This document shows positions 12,971-21,917 of a stretch of DNA of 64,000 nucleotides, one piece after another (within the stretch, counting starts at the first letter, position 1; every line of letters starts with the position of its first letter). The stretch lies in contig NZ_CP102770.1 in assembly GCF_038561935.1 (NCBI RefSeq), positions 8,184,001-8,248,000 of the forward strand, written 5' to 3'. Both the position numbers and the translations under genes were made by a program. Source of the DNA: Myxococcus stipitatus. GTDB taxonomy: Bacteria > Myxococcota > Myxococcia > Myxococcales > Myxococcaceae. Under the pieces are notes generated by a model. That model did not search any database. It saw only the letters and a program-made list of their open reading frames with translations, and had not been told where the DNA came from.

Positions 12971-14275
12971 TTGGCCCCCCACACCCGTGCGCCCACCCCG
13001 CGCCTCTTCGATGTCACTCCCGCCGACCTGACGCTGGAGGCCGGCGCCCGCATCTCGCCGCACCTCGTGCGCGGCTGGTGGTGGGGCCTTGAAGAAGACC
13101 TGCCTTGGCTCCAGGCGCGCGCCCGCCTCCTCTCCGAGGACGAGGCCCAGGGCACCACGCCGCGCCTCGTGCGCCGCTCCCTCGCCGAGCAACACCACGC
13201 CGTCGAGCGCACCCGCCGCCGCTCCACCACCCGCCCCTCCTCGCGCATCCCCACGGTGCTCCTGGTCCACGCGCTCACCGGCGACATGCGCGCGGGAGGT
13301 GAAGGCGGCTGGTGGGAGCCCGTCATCGGCCCCGGGCGCGCGCTGGACCCCACGCGCGTGCGGCTGTTGTGTTTCAACAACCTGGGCTCCTGTTACGGCA
13401 CCACCGGCCCCGCGGATGAGGGGTTCCCCGGACGCACCGAGGACACCCGCTTCGGCCCCGCCCCCACGCTGACCAAGGGGCACCTGCACCAGGACGAGCG
13501 CCACCTCCCCGCCACCGTCACCCCGTGGGACCAGGCGCGCAGCATCCTCCTGGCCCTCGATGCGCTCGGCGTGGAGGAAGTCTCGCTCGTCACCGGCGGC
13601 TCCCTCGGCGGGATGATTGTCCTCTGCCTCGCGGCCCTCGCGCCGGAGCGCTTCGCGCGCATGGCCCCCATCGCCACCTCGGAGACCGCGTCCGCGTGGG
13701 TGGTGGGCCTCAACCACGTCGCGCGCCAGGCCGTGCTGCTGGACCCGGGCTTCCCCGAGTCCGCGCACCGGGGACTCGAGCTCGCCCGACAGCTCGCGAT
13801 GCTCTCGTACCGCGCGGAGCCGGGGCTCGAGGCTAGCCAGCCTCGCCCTCCCGCCTGGTCCTCGCGCGCGCTCTACCCCGTGCAGAGCTACCTGGAGCAC
13901 CAGGGCCGCAAGCTGGAGGCGCGCTTCGACGCCCGCGCGTACCTGGCGCAGCTCGGCGCCATGGACCACCACGACCTCGCCCGCGCGCCCCACGGCGGCC
14001 TGGAGCGCATCCGCGCCAGCGCGTTGTGCGTGGGCATCGACCGCGACCAGCTCTTCTTCCCCGAGCACATGGAGGCCCTCGCCCGGAAGCTGCGCGCGCA
14101 CGGCCGTCACGCGGAGCACGCGGAGCTGACCAGCCTCCATGGGCACGACGGCTTCCTCATCGAATGGGACCCGCTCGCGGCCCTGCTCACGCGAGCCCTC
14201 GCCCTGCCCTCCGCGCTGGACGTCCCGGGCGCGCTGCTGGGCACCACGCGTCCGCCGAGCGAACGCACGGCGTGA
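12971..14275 (+). CDS. Homoserine O-acetyltransferase-like alpha/beta hydrolase (MetX family)
   Basis: An acyltransferase of the MetX fold: LVHALTGDMRAGG oxyanion region, RVRLLCFNNLGSCYGTTGP, and a nucleophile elbow GGSLGGM with S211. D359 (GIDRDQLFFPEH) and H392 (HGHDGF) complete the Ser-Asp-His triad. The family activates homoserine (or serine) for methionine/cysteine synthesis. Start choice: an ATG at 12791 opens the same frame, but the extra 60 codons are Arg/Pro-rich and include the leader hairpin. TTG 12971, 10 nt after GGAG, gives a family-like N-terminus (RLFDVTPADLTLEAG). I prefer TTG without certainty. Whether the donor is acetyl- or succinyl-CoA cannot be told from sequence alone. 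Confidence 0.8.
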   Translation: MAPHTRAPTPRLFDVTPADLTLEAGARISPHLVRGWWWGLEEDLPWLQARARLLSEDEAQGTTPRLVRRSLAEQHHAVERTRRRSTTRPSSRIPTVLLVHALTGDMRAGGEGGWWEPVIGPGRALDPTRVRLLCFNNLGSCYGTTGPADEGFPGRTEDTRFGPAPTLTKGHLHQDERHLPATVTPWDQARSILLALDALGVEEVSLVTGGSLGGMIVLCLAALAPERFARMAPIATSETASAWVVGLNHVARQAVLLDPGFPESAHRGLELARQLAMLSYRAEPGLEASQPRPPAWSSRALYPVQSYLEHQGRKLEARFDARAYLAQLGAMDHHDLARAPHGGLERIRASALCVGIDRDQLFFPEHMEALARKLRAHGRHAEHAELTSLHGHDGFLIEWDPLAALLTRALALPSALDVPGALLGTTRPPSERTA

Positions 14276-14290
14276 CGCCGAAGGAGCGGC

Positions 14291-15382
14291 TCAGCCTACC
14301 TGGCGATGGCCGGGCCACACCGGCAGGTCCTGGTGGGACCAGATGGGCGGCTCCGCCTCGCCAGCGTGGGCGCGCAGCCGGCAGTACTCCGGATACGACG
14401 CCTGGATGGTCAGCACATCCCCCGGGCGGATGACCTCGTCGCCCACCGGGTGGAGCTGCTCGTCCGCGCCGCGCTGGAGCGCGAGCGCCAGCCCACCGAA
14501 CTTGTCGCGCACCTCGGAGATGCTCATCCCCGGCAGGCCCTCGCGCGCCTCGAAGAGCGACACCACCATCAGGTGCTTGCCCAGGTGGAACGAGTGGACG
14601 ATGCGCGGGTCCAACGCCGCCAGGGCCATGGCGGGCGCCGCGAGCGAGGAGCTGGACAGCGCCTCCGCCTTGAAGGTGTCGCGCACCTTGCCGCTCAGGT
14701 CCTCGTCGAACAGCCGGATGACCACGCGGATGGTGGGGTTCAGCTTCCGCGCATCCAGCGCGATGTTGAGGTTCGCCAGGTCGTCATCCGTGGCGCAGAC
14801 GATGGCGGAGGCGTGCTTCACGTTGGTGCGCGGCAGGCACAGCGGGCTGCGCGTGTCGTCGATGAGCAGCGGCACCCGCTCGTCGCGCAGCGCGGACACG
14901 AAGGCCGCGTCCTCGCGCTTCTCCACCACCACGATGTCCTTGCCCATCTCCCGAAGCTGCGTCACCACGCGGTAGCCCACCCGCCCCGCTCCGCACACCA
15001 CGACGTGGCCCTTCATCGTCTCGGTGACCACTTCAATCCACTCCTTGTCGTTCTTGTGCCGGGCGAAGAAGAGGTAGGCGAAGCGCACCACGCCGTCGGC
15101 CACCAGGGCGATTCCCACGGGGGGAATCACCACGTTGAGCACCTCGATGACCCAGTCGTGCACGTACGGCAGCGACGGCTGGCCATAGAGCAGGAAGTAG
15201 ACGTGGTGCAGCGCCTCGCCGAAGGAGAGCCGCTCTCCCGCGGGGCCGACGTAGCGCCAGTCGAACAACAACGGGCCTCCGCCAAACAACGCCAGCGCCA
15301 GCACGAGCGTGGTGCGGAAGCGCCGCACCAGCGCGCGCAGGTAGCGCAGATTCGCTCGGAGGTGTCGGCGGGAGCCCCCCAT
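14291..15382 (-). CDS. Membrane protein with TrkA-N (RCK-like) NAD-binding domain; potassium-channel-like
   Basis: 363 residues. Two to three N-terminal membrane segments (about 22-40 and 77-106) flank a re-entrant-looking loop. Then come a TrkA-N Rossmann domain with G131-x-G133-x2-G136 (VVCGAGRVG) and a C-terminal TrkA-C-like segment (GGLALALQRG, then DVLTIQA). This matches the two-TM RCK channel layout, but the pore loop reads LLYGQPSLPY and lacks a TVGYG-type filter. K+ transport is therefore uncertain. The start ATG 15382 is 11 bp after the tatC stop on the same strand. Confidence 0.75.
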   Translation of the reverse strand: MGGSRRHLRANLRYLRALVRRFRTTLVLALALFGGGPLLFDWRYVGPAGERLSFGEALHHVYFLLYGQPSLPYVHDWVIEVLNVVIPPVGIALVADGVVRFAYLFFARHKNDKEWIEVVTETMKGHVVVCGAGRVGYRVVTQLREMGKDIVVVEKREDAAFVSALRDERVPLLIDDTRSPLCLPRTNVKHASAIVCATDDDLANLNIALDARKLNPTIRVVIRLFDEDLSGKVRDTFKAEALSSSSLAAPAMALAALDPRIVHSFHLGKHLMVVSLFEAREGLPGMSISEVRDKFGGLALALQRGADEQLHPVGDEVIRPGDVLTIQASYPEYCRLRAHAGEAEPPIWSHQDLPVWPGHRQVG

Positions 15383-15393
15383 GGTGGACCAGC

Positions 15394-16602
15394 CTACGAC
15401 ACCGGCGTGATGCCCGTCTCCGTCGCCGCGTTGCGAGCCCGCCGCCGCTCCACCAGCCACACCAGCAGGACGCCCAGCTCGTAGCAGGCCAGCATGGGGC
15501 CCGCCATCAGCGACAGGTTCACCACGTCACCGGTGGGCGTGATGATGGCCGCGGCGATGAGGCACACCACGAACGCGTGGCGCTGGTACTTGAAGAGCCA
15601 TTTCGACTGGACCACGCCCACCACGCCGAGCAGCGCCATCACCAGCGGCAGCTCGAAGATGATGCCGAAGGCCAGGATGAGCAGCAGCACCAGCGACAGC
15701 TGCTCGTGCATGGTCAGCATGGGCCGCGTCCACCGCGCCGCCTCGTGCCGAGCCTCCCCCGCGGACAGCTCCTTCTCCAGCTTCCACAGCCCGGCCAGCT
15801 CCTCCGTGCGCGTGGGCGCGACACCGGCCAGCAGGCTCGCCGCCTCGTCCATGGCCAGCGCCGCCGCCGCGTAGTCCTGCTTGCCGTAGGCCGTCACCGC
15901 GGCGACCTTCTTCTCCACCGCCTGCCGCAGCACGCCTCGGGCCGGCGGGCCGAAGCCCTCCGCCGCCGCGTCCACCAGCTTGCCCAGCCCGTCCAGGCGC
16001 GACTTGAGCTCCACGGACTGCGAGGGCGCGCGCTCGGGCGCCGGAGACTGTCCCTCTCCGTCCGCGCGCAAGGAGGTGCTGGTCTCCTTCGCCAGCACGC
16101 CGGCGCGCTCCGCGTCGCCCACGCGCAGGAAGCGCAAGGCGTCATCCGCGCGCAGCCGGGCCGTGTCCAGCCGCTGCTCCAAGGCCAGCGTCTCCTCCTC
16201 GTTGAGGAGGAACTTGAACATGGAGGGCAGCACCGCGAAGTAGCAGAACGACGCGCCCAGGATGAAGGCCAGCGAGCCGAACGCGACGAAGGGCGCCGCG
16301 TAGCGCCGCTCCTCCGGGAACAAGCCCGGCGAGACGAAGCCCCAGATCTGCCAGAGGATGACGGGCGTGGTGAGGAAGATGCCGCAGTACACGCCGACCT
16401 TCATGAGGACGTTAATCTCCTCGATGCCGGACGTGTAGATGAGGGCGCGGTTGCCCTCCGGGAGCGCATCCAGCACCGGCCGCATCAGCACGCCGAAGAT
16501 GGGCTTGGCGAACAGGAGCGAGGCGGCCCCGAGGACGAGGACCGCCAGGGTGCACTTCATGAGCCGCCCGCGGAGCTCCGACAGGTGCTCCATCAAGCTC
16601 AT
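15394..16602 (-). CDS. tatC: Twin-arginine translocase subunit TatC with a large periplasmic insertion
   Basis: The core of Tat export of folded proteins. TatC landmarks are present: MEHLSELRGRL N-terminus, WGFVSPGLFPEERR with the conserved Glu, TM4 FGIIFELPL with its Glu, and C-terminal AAIITPTGD. The family is about 250 residues; this protein has 402. The excess is a roughly 160-residue helical, Ala/Glu/Arg-rich stretch (about residues 136-294) between TM3 and TM4, in the second periplasmic loop. It contains no membrane segment. It follows tatB in the same operon, so it is likely the working copy. Confidence 0.93.
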   Translation of the reverse strand: MSLMEHLSELRGRLMKCTLAVLVLGAASLLFAKPIFGVLMRPVLDALPEGNRALIYTSGIEEINVLMKVGVYCGIFLTTPVILWQIWGFVSPGLFPEERRYAAPFVAFGSLAFILGASFCYFAVLPSMFKFLLNEEETLALEQRLDTARLRADDALRFLRVGDAERAGVLAKETSTSLRADGEGQSPAPERAPSQSVELKSRLDGLGKLVDAAAEGFGPPARGVLRQAVEKKVAAVTAYGKQDYAAAALAMDEAASLLAGVAPTRTEELAGLWKLEKELSAGEARHEAARWTRPMLTMHEQLSLVLLLILAFGIIFELPLVMALLGVVGVVQSKWLFKYQRHAFVVCLIAAAIITPTGDVVNLSLMAGPMLACYELGVLLVWLVERRRARNAATETGITPVS

Positions 16603-16641
16603 CCGCAGCTCGGAATCGGTCGCGGTCTGGGAACTCAGGGG

Positions 16642-17178
16642 TCAGCTCCGTTTCGGCGCGTTGCGCGCCACCGTTCCCGGTAGCGGCGACAGCTGGGGCA
16701 GTCCGTCGGCGCCCACGCTCTCCGAGGGCGCGGACGACGCGGTGGAAGAAGGCGTCTCGGCCCCGGGCGCGGACGGCTCCGCCCCGGGCGCGGGAGACGA
16801 GACGGGGGGCTGGGGAAGCTCCGCCCCATCCAGCCCGAGCGGCGCGCGCGTGACCTGTCCCTCCGCGGAGGGCTCGGCGGGCGTGGCGGCGGCCAGCGCG
16901 TCCGGGGACGGCGGCACGTCCGGCGCGCCCACCTGCGGCGCGGGGGAGCGGCCGAAGGGCAGGCCCGGCCTCACCGGCGGGGTGGGCTCGCGGTTGAGCT
17001 CGTGGTCCATGGTGTAGAACTCACGCTCCACCACGTTGCGGACCTCGTCCGTCTGCCGGCGGAACTCCCGCATGAACTTGCCGATGGCACGCGCCAGCTC
17101 GGGCAACCGCTGCGGCCCGAGGATGAGCAGCGCGGCCACCGCGATGAGCACCATTTCGCCTGCGCCGATGTTGAACAT
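16642..17178 (-). CDS. tatB: Sec-independent translocase subunit TatB (TatA/B family)
   Basis: 178 residues. A single N-terminal membrane helix (MFNIGAGEMVLIAVAALLIL, Glu at position 8), the GPQRLPELARAIG hinge and an amphipathic helix are followed by a long Pro/Ala/Ser-rich tail. Position next to tatC and the polar Glu favour TatB over TatA, but the family split is not absolute. It forms the receptor complex with TatC for signal peptides bearing twin arginines. About 40 bp separate it from tatC. Confidence 0.85.
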   Translation of the reverse strand: MFNIGAGEMVLIAVAALLILGPQRLPELARAIGKFMREFRRQTDEVRNVVEREFYTMDHELNREPTPPVRPGLPFGRSPAPQVGAPDVPPSPDALAAATPAEPSAEGQVTRAPLGLDGAELPQPPVSSPAPGAEPSAPGAETPSSTASSAPSESVGADGLPQLSPLPGTVARNAPKRS

Positions 17179-17309
17179 GTCCTGACGGGCTCCCCGAAGC
17201 TGCCCGGTTTATCGCGCCCCGGGCCACTTGGCGCAACCGCTCGACGCTTCCGGCCGTCCGCCCGTCACCGCGGGCGGGGGGCAGCCGGCCCTCATTCTCA
17301 ACCCCTACA

Positions 17310-18596
17310 CTAGCCGTGCGGGTCCGACCCCGTGGTGGCCAGAGGGCCGGGGAGACCCGCCTCCGGGGAAACCACCAGGGCCCGGGCCTGCTCCCTCTCC
17401 AGCACCTGCCGCTCCAGGCTCCACAGCACCACGGGCAGCAGCACCGTCATCCCCATCGACACCCAGGCCACGTGCTCCATGCCCCCCAGCGTGCCGTCCG
17501 GGAGGTCCGTCAGCAATCGGGAGCTGAGAAAGGCCCCCAGGGCCGCCGCCAGGTGCTGGATGGCGGACTGCAGGGACATGAAGCGCGCGCGCACGGCGCT
17601 GTCCGGCACGCGGGAGGCCAGCGTGTTGTACGCCACGTTGCGCATCCCCATGGAGGTCATCATCAGCACGAAGAGCAGGGGGATGGGCAGCCAGTGGGGG
17701 TGACTCACGAAGCCCAGGTACGTGGTGCCCAGGAGCAGCACCGCGCCGCCCGCCGCCACCTTGAAGGCCCCCAGCTTGTCCACCAGCGGCCCCGCCACCC
17801 GCAGGGTGATGAAGCTCATGATGCCGCCGATGAAGTACGGCAGCCACAGCAGGTCCCGGGGGTAGCCCAGGTTCTGCTGGAGGTAGGCGGAGATGTTGGG
17901 GATGAGCACGAAGCTGGCCATCATCACCACCGCCGTCATCACGTAGGACAGCCGCACCTCCGGGCGAGAGAGCAGCTCCAGCACACTCACCGGCGGCCCC
18001 GCCTCGCGCCCTTCCTTCAGGTGTCCGCGAAGGGGCGGCAGGAAGAAGATGGAGCCCACCACCACCAGCAGGCCCAGGGCCGCCACCACGAAGAAGGGCA
18101 GGCGCCAGCCGCCATGCTCGGCCAGCTTCAGCGCCATGGGCACACCCACGACCGAGGCGACGGAGAAGGCCCCCATCACCGCGCCCAGCGCGCGGCCTCG
18201 CCGCTCCTTCGGAATCACGTCCGCGATGATGGAGAGTGACAGCGACGTGGCCGGCCCACCGAAGAGCCCCGCCGCCACACGGGCCAACAGCAGCGACGAC
18301 AGCCCCACCGCCAGCCCGCCCGCGGCCGTGGCCAGCACCAGCCCGAGCATGCACACCGCCAGCGCCTTGCGCCGGTCGAAGCGGTCCAGGAAGTATCCCC
18401 CCGCGAGCCCCGCGACGCTGGCCGCCGCCGTGTAGGCACCGCCCACCGTGCCGATGTGCGAGGAGGCGATGCCCAGGCCCTTGCCGAAATCAGGGCCCAG
18501 CGGCAGCACCATGACGAAGTCCAGGATGTTGACGAACTGGACCGCGCCAATGAGGAAGACCACCGCGCGCTCGGACACCTGTCGCTCTGTCGGCAT
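17310..18596 (-). CDS. MFS transporter (drug-efflux type)
   Basis: 428 residues with about 12 hydrophobic helices. MFS signatures are visible: GGYFLDRFDRRKAL (motif A, loop 2-3), a Gly/Pro-rich TM5 region (GAFSVASVVGVPMA), and a repeated half after the central loop at about 200. The resemblance is to AraJ/arabinose-efflux or Bcr-type permeases. The substrate is unknown. Stand-alone, in the same direction as the tat genes but about 130 bp upstream of them. Confidence 0.88.
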   Translation of the reverse strand: MPTERQVSERAVVFLIGAVQFVNILDFVMVLPLGPDFGKGLGIASSHIGTVGGAYTAAASVAGLAGGYFLDRFDRRKALAVCMLGLVLATAAGGLAVGLSSLLLARVAAGLFGGPATSLSLSIIADVIPKERRGRALGAVMGAFSVASVVGVPMALKLAEHGGWRLPFFVVAALGLLVVVGSIFFLPPLRGHLKEGREAGPPVSVLELLSRPEVRLSYVMTAVVMMASFVLIPNISAYLQQNLGYPRDLLWLPYFIGGIMSFITLRVAGPLVDKLGAFKVAAGGAVLLLGTTYLGFVSHPHWLPIPLLFVLMMTSMGMRNVAYNTLASRVPDSAVRARFMSLQSAIQHLAAALGAFLSSRLLTDLPDGTLGGMEHVAWVSMGMTVLLPVVLWSLERQVLEREQARALVVSPEAGLPGPLATTGSDPHG

Positions 18597-18636
18597 GCCG
18601 GCTGATACCTAAGCCATTCCCGGCCGCCGTGCACGG

Positions 18637-20721
18637 CTAGACGCGGAAGCGGCGCACCTCTCCTCGGAGGATTTCCGCCTGGCGCTGGAGGTTGTCGATG
18701 GCCTCCTCCAGTTGTTTCACGGAGCGCGTCTGGTGCTCGGAGACGCCCTTGATGGTCTCCACCGCCTTGAGCACCTGCTCGCTGCCCTTGGTCTGCTCCT
18801 TCTGGGCGCGGTTCAGGTGCGTCACCATCTCGTTGATGCTCTCGATGGAGCGGGTGATCTGCTTGCTGCCGTGCGCCTGCTCCTGGCTGCTGCGCTGCAC
18901 GTGGGCGGTGAGCGTCTTCATCTTCTCGGCGCTCTTCATGATCTGCTCGCCGCCCTTGGCCTGCTCGTTGGAGGCCTTGGAGATCTGCTGCACCGTCTCG
19001 CTGATGCGGTGGATGGAGGCCGTCACCTGCTTGCTGCCGCGCGCCTGCTCCACGGTGGCGCGGGCGATGGCCTTCACCATCTGCGTGGACTTCTGGGTGC
19101 TGTCGTTGATTTTGCGCAGCGCCCCTTCCGCCTCACGGCCCAGCTGCACGCCCTCCTCCACGTTGCGCGCGCCCTGGTTCATCACCACCACGGCGTTGCG
19201 GCTCTCCTCCTGGATGCTGCGGATGAGCTCTGCAATCTCCTTCGTGGACGCGCCGGTGCGCTCGGCCAGGTCCTTGATCTCCTCCGCCACGACGGCGAAG
19301 CCCTTGCCGTGGTCTCCCGCCTGCGCCGCGATGATGGCGGCGTTGAGGGCGAGCAGGTTCGTCTGCTCGGCCACGTCGTCGATGACGTTGAGGATGTTGC
19401 CAATCTCGGAGATGCGCCGGCCCAGGCTGTCGATGACGTCCGCCGCCGAGCGGCTGGACTCCTTGATGCGGTCGATGCCGGTGAGCGTCTTGCGCAGCGC
19501 CTCCACGCCCGTCTGGGCATCGTCGAAGACCTGCTCGGACAGGCGCGCGGTCTCCTTCGCGTTGGCCTCCACCTGACCGATGGCCGCGTCCATCTGGCTG
19601 ATGGCCGAGGACGTCTCCTCCGTCGAGGCGGACAGGTCCTGGATGTTCTTGGCCACTTCCTTGATGGAGAACGTCATCTCCTCGATGGCGCTGGTGGTCT
19701 CCTCCACGCTGGCCGCCATGGCCGTGACGTTCTCCGCCACCTCGTCGTTGGTGGCCGCCATCTCCATGATGGAGGAGCTGCTCTCCTCCGCGCTCTGGTA
19801 GAGGACCTCCACGTTCTCCGCGATGCCGCGCAAGGACGCCATCATCTGCACCATGGAGGAGGACGTCTCCTCCACGCGCGCCTGGACGGTGCCCGCGCCC
19901 GAGGACACCGTGGTGCCCGTGCGGTGGATCTGCTCGATGACGCCCGCCACCACGTCCGACACGCCGCGCACCCGGCCCAGCGTGTCACGCCAGCTCTGGG
20001 CGATGCGGTTGAGCGCCTCCGCCAGGAGGCCCAGCTCGTCGCGCGAGCCCACGTCCACCCGGCCGGTGAGGTCCGCCTCCGCCAGCCTGCGCGCCATGGT
20101 CATCATCGCGTCCAGCGGGACGAGGATGAACGCGCGCGAGATGAAGAAGGCCACCACGAGGAACAGCGTCAGGCCGATGCCGAACGCCAGCAGCACCACC
20201 TGCCGCAGCGAGGTGACGACCTCCTCGAGCGAGCTGAAGTTCACCGCCACCAGCACCTGCCCCGGGCCTTCCTTCAGCGTCACGGGACGCAGGGTGACCT
20301 TGTTGCCGTTGTCGAGGACGGCGCCCTCCAGCGGCGCGCCGGGATGGCGCTCCAGCCGCTCGCGCAGGTTCTTCGCCAGCCACGCCTCCGCGGTGGGCGG
20401 ATGCAGCGCATGCACCCGGCCGTCCGCCGCGAGCACGGCGATGACCGCGAAGTCCTCGTCACGGCCGTGCAGCGTCTCCAGGAGCGGAGGAAGGGAGGCG
20501 ACGGAGTGGTCCGTCAATTCCCGCGCGGCCTGGAGCGCCTTGCCCTCACCATGGCTGGTCAGGCGCGTCTCCAGGAAGTCCTCCACCCTCGACGGGACGA
20601 CGAAGTAGAGCGTTCCGAGGATGAGGGCCAGCACCACGGCGAAGGAGCCGAGCAGGATGCTGCGCAGGCCGGGTTTCTTGAAGCGCGGAGCCAAGGCGAG
20701 GCACTGTAGGGAGGGAAACAC
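18637..20721 (-). CDS. Methyl-accepting chemotaxis protein with divergent signalling tip
   Basis: A 694-residue receptor. TM1 is about 21-43, a periplasmic sensor of roughly 130 residues follows, TM2 is 175-195, HAMP is 196-248, and a long cytoplasmic coiled coil follows. The hairpin tip reads NLLALNAAIIAAQAGDHGKG. The canonical tip has Glu and Arg where this protein has I464 and Q467, so residues used for trimer and CheW contacts are changed. The start is a GTG without a clear Shine-Dalgarno. No che genes are nearby, so it would act through a distant pathway. Confidence 0.9.
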   Translation of the reverse strand: MFPSLQCLALAPRFKKPGLRSILLGSFAVVLALILGTLYFVVPSRVEDFLETRLTSHGEGKALQAARELTDHSVASLPPLLETLHGRDEDFAVIAVLAADGRVHALHPPTAEAWLAKNLRERLERHPGAPLEGAVLDNGNKVTLRPVTLKEGPGQVLVAVNFSSLEEVVTSLRQVVLLAFGIGLTLFLVVAFFISRAFILVPLDAMMTMARRLAEADLTGRVDVGSRDELGLLAEALNRIAQSWRDTLGRVRGVSDVVAGVIEQIHRTGTTVSSGAGTVQARVEETSSSMVQMMASLRGIAENVEVLYQSAEESSSSIMEMAATNDEVAENVTAMAASVEETTSAIEEMTFSIKEVAKNIQDLSASTEETSSAISQMDAAIGQVEANAKETARLSEQVFDDAQTGVEALRKTLTGIDRIKESSRSAADVIDSLGRRISEIGNILNVIDDVAEQTNLLALNAAIIAAQAGDHGKGFAVVAEEIKDLAERTGASTKEIAELIRSIQEESRNAVVVMNQGARNVEEGVQLGREAEGALRKINDSTQKSTQMVKAIARATVEQARGSKQVTASIHRISETVQQISKASNEQAKGGEQIMKSAEKMKTLTAHVQRSSQEQAHGSKQITRSIESINEMVTHLNRAQKEQTKGSEQVLKAVETIKGVSEHQTRSVKQLEEAIDNLQRQAEILRGEVRRFRV

Positions 20722-20815
20722 CGGCAGGGCAAGAACCGGGCGGGAGCCCCTGCCCGCCCCTCGGCCCGCCGGGAGCCTGACTTCCCCTGGAATGGATGCG
20801 TAGGTTCACCGCCCG

Positions 20816-21844
20816 ATGAAGCCCACCCTGCTGCTGACCGACCCCCTCTTCCTCCAGCACGACCCGGGCGAATCCCACCCGGAGTCTCCCGCGAGGCTTC
20901 AGCGCATTCTCGGGGTGCTCGCGCGGGCGCCCGTGCGGGGCACGGTGATGGCGCCTCCTCGCTCGGCGACGGACGAGGAGCTGGCGGCGGTCCACACGCC
21001 CCAACTGCTCGCGCGCCTGAAGGAGCTCAGCGGTCGCCGGGCGAGCATCGACCCGGACACCCGCGTCTCGCCCGACAGCGTGGACGCGGCAAGGCTGGCC
21101 GCGGGCGCGTCCGTGCAGGCGGTGGAGATGGTGATGGCGGGGAAGGCGCGCAACGCGTTCGCGCTGGTGCGGCCTCCGGGCCACCACGCGGAGCCGGACC
21201 GCGCCATGGGCTTCTGCCTCTTGAACAACGCGGCCATCGCCGCGGAAGCCGGACGGAGGCTGGGCGCCGAGCGCGTCCTCGTCCTCGACTGGGACGTGCA
21301 CCACGGCAACGGCACCCAGGCGGCGTTCTGGGGCCGCCGCGACGTGATGTACCAGTCGGTGCACCAGTTCCCGTACTACCCGGGCACGGGCGCCACGCCC
21401 GAGGTGGGCACCGGCGCGGGCGAGGGCTACACCGTCAACGTGGGCCTGCCCGGCGGCAACTCGGACGCGGACTACGGCATGTTGTTCGAGGAGCTGCTGC
21501 TCCCGGTGGCCGAGTCCTTCCGGCCTCAGCTGGTGCTGGTGTCCGCGGGCTTCGACCCCCACTACCACGACCCCATCGGCGGCATGGACGTCACCGAGCG
21601 AGGCTTCGCCGCGATGTGCTCCGCCATGCGCTCGCTCGCCGAGCGCGTCTGCGACGGCAAGCTGGTGCTGCTGCTGGAGGGGGGCTACTCGCTGGAGGGC
21701 CTGTCGCAGTCGGTGCATGCCTGCGTCGAGGTGCTCGCGGGCCGCACGGACAGCTTCCCCCCGGGCGACACGCACACGGACGCGAAGGAGGCGCTGGTCG
21801 CGAGCCGCGCCGCGCTCAAGCCCTACTGGAGCGCACTGTCCTAG
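20816..21844 (+). CDS. Histone-deacetylase-family amidohydrolase
   Basis: 342 residues of the arginase/HDAC fold, as in acetoin-utilisation (AcuC-like) and acetylpolyamine amidohydrolases. Active-site motifs: RPPGHHAE (His pair), LDWDVHHGNGTQ (zinc Asp and His), SAGFDPHYHDP (second zinc Asp), and LEGGYSLEGL. It removes acetyl groups from lysine or polyamine substrates using Zn. Divergent from the chemoreceptor gene with 94 bp between. Which acetylated substrate it uses is not evident. Confidence 0.92.
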   Translation: MKPTLLLTDPLFLQHDPGESHPESPARLQRILGVLARAPVRGTVMAPPRSATDEELAAVHTPQLLARLKELSGRRASIDPDTRVSPDSVDAARLAAGASVQAVEMVMAGKARNAFALVRPPGHHAEPDRAMGFCLLNNAAIAAEAGRRLGAERVLVLDWDVHHGNGTQAAFWGRRDVMYQSVHQFPYYPGTGATPEVGTGAGEGYTVNVGLPGGNSDADYGMLFEELLLPVAESFRPQLVLVSAGFDPHYHDPIGGMDVTERGFAAMCSAMRSLAERVCDGKLVLLLEGGYSLEGLSQSVHACVEVLAGRTDSFPPGDTHTDAKEALVASRAALKPYWSALS

Positions 21845-21917
21845 CCCCGCGAGGCGATGCCCCAGCGGCGCGGGCGTGACTACCTCCTGGAGGACTCGCC
21901 GTGCCCGGGAGGGGCGC

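Noticed and set aside
18712..20709. Long plus-strand frame of 665 codons opposite the chemoreceptor
   Set aside because: Antisense shadow of a high-GC gene: low-complexity His/Leu/Arg sequence without motifs.
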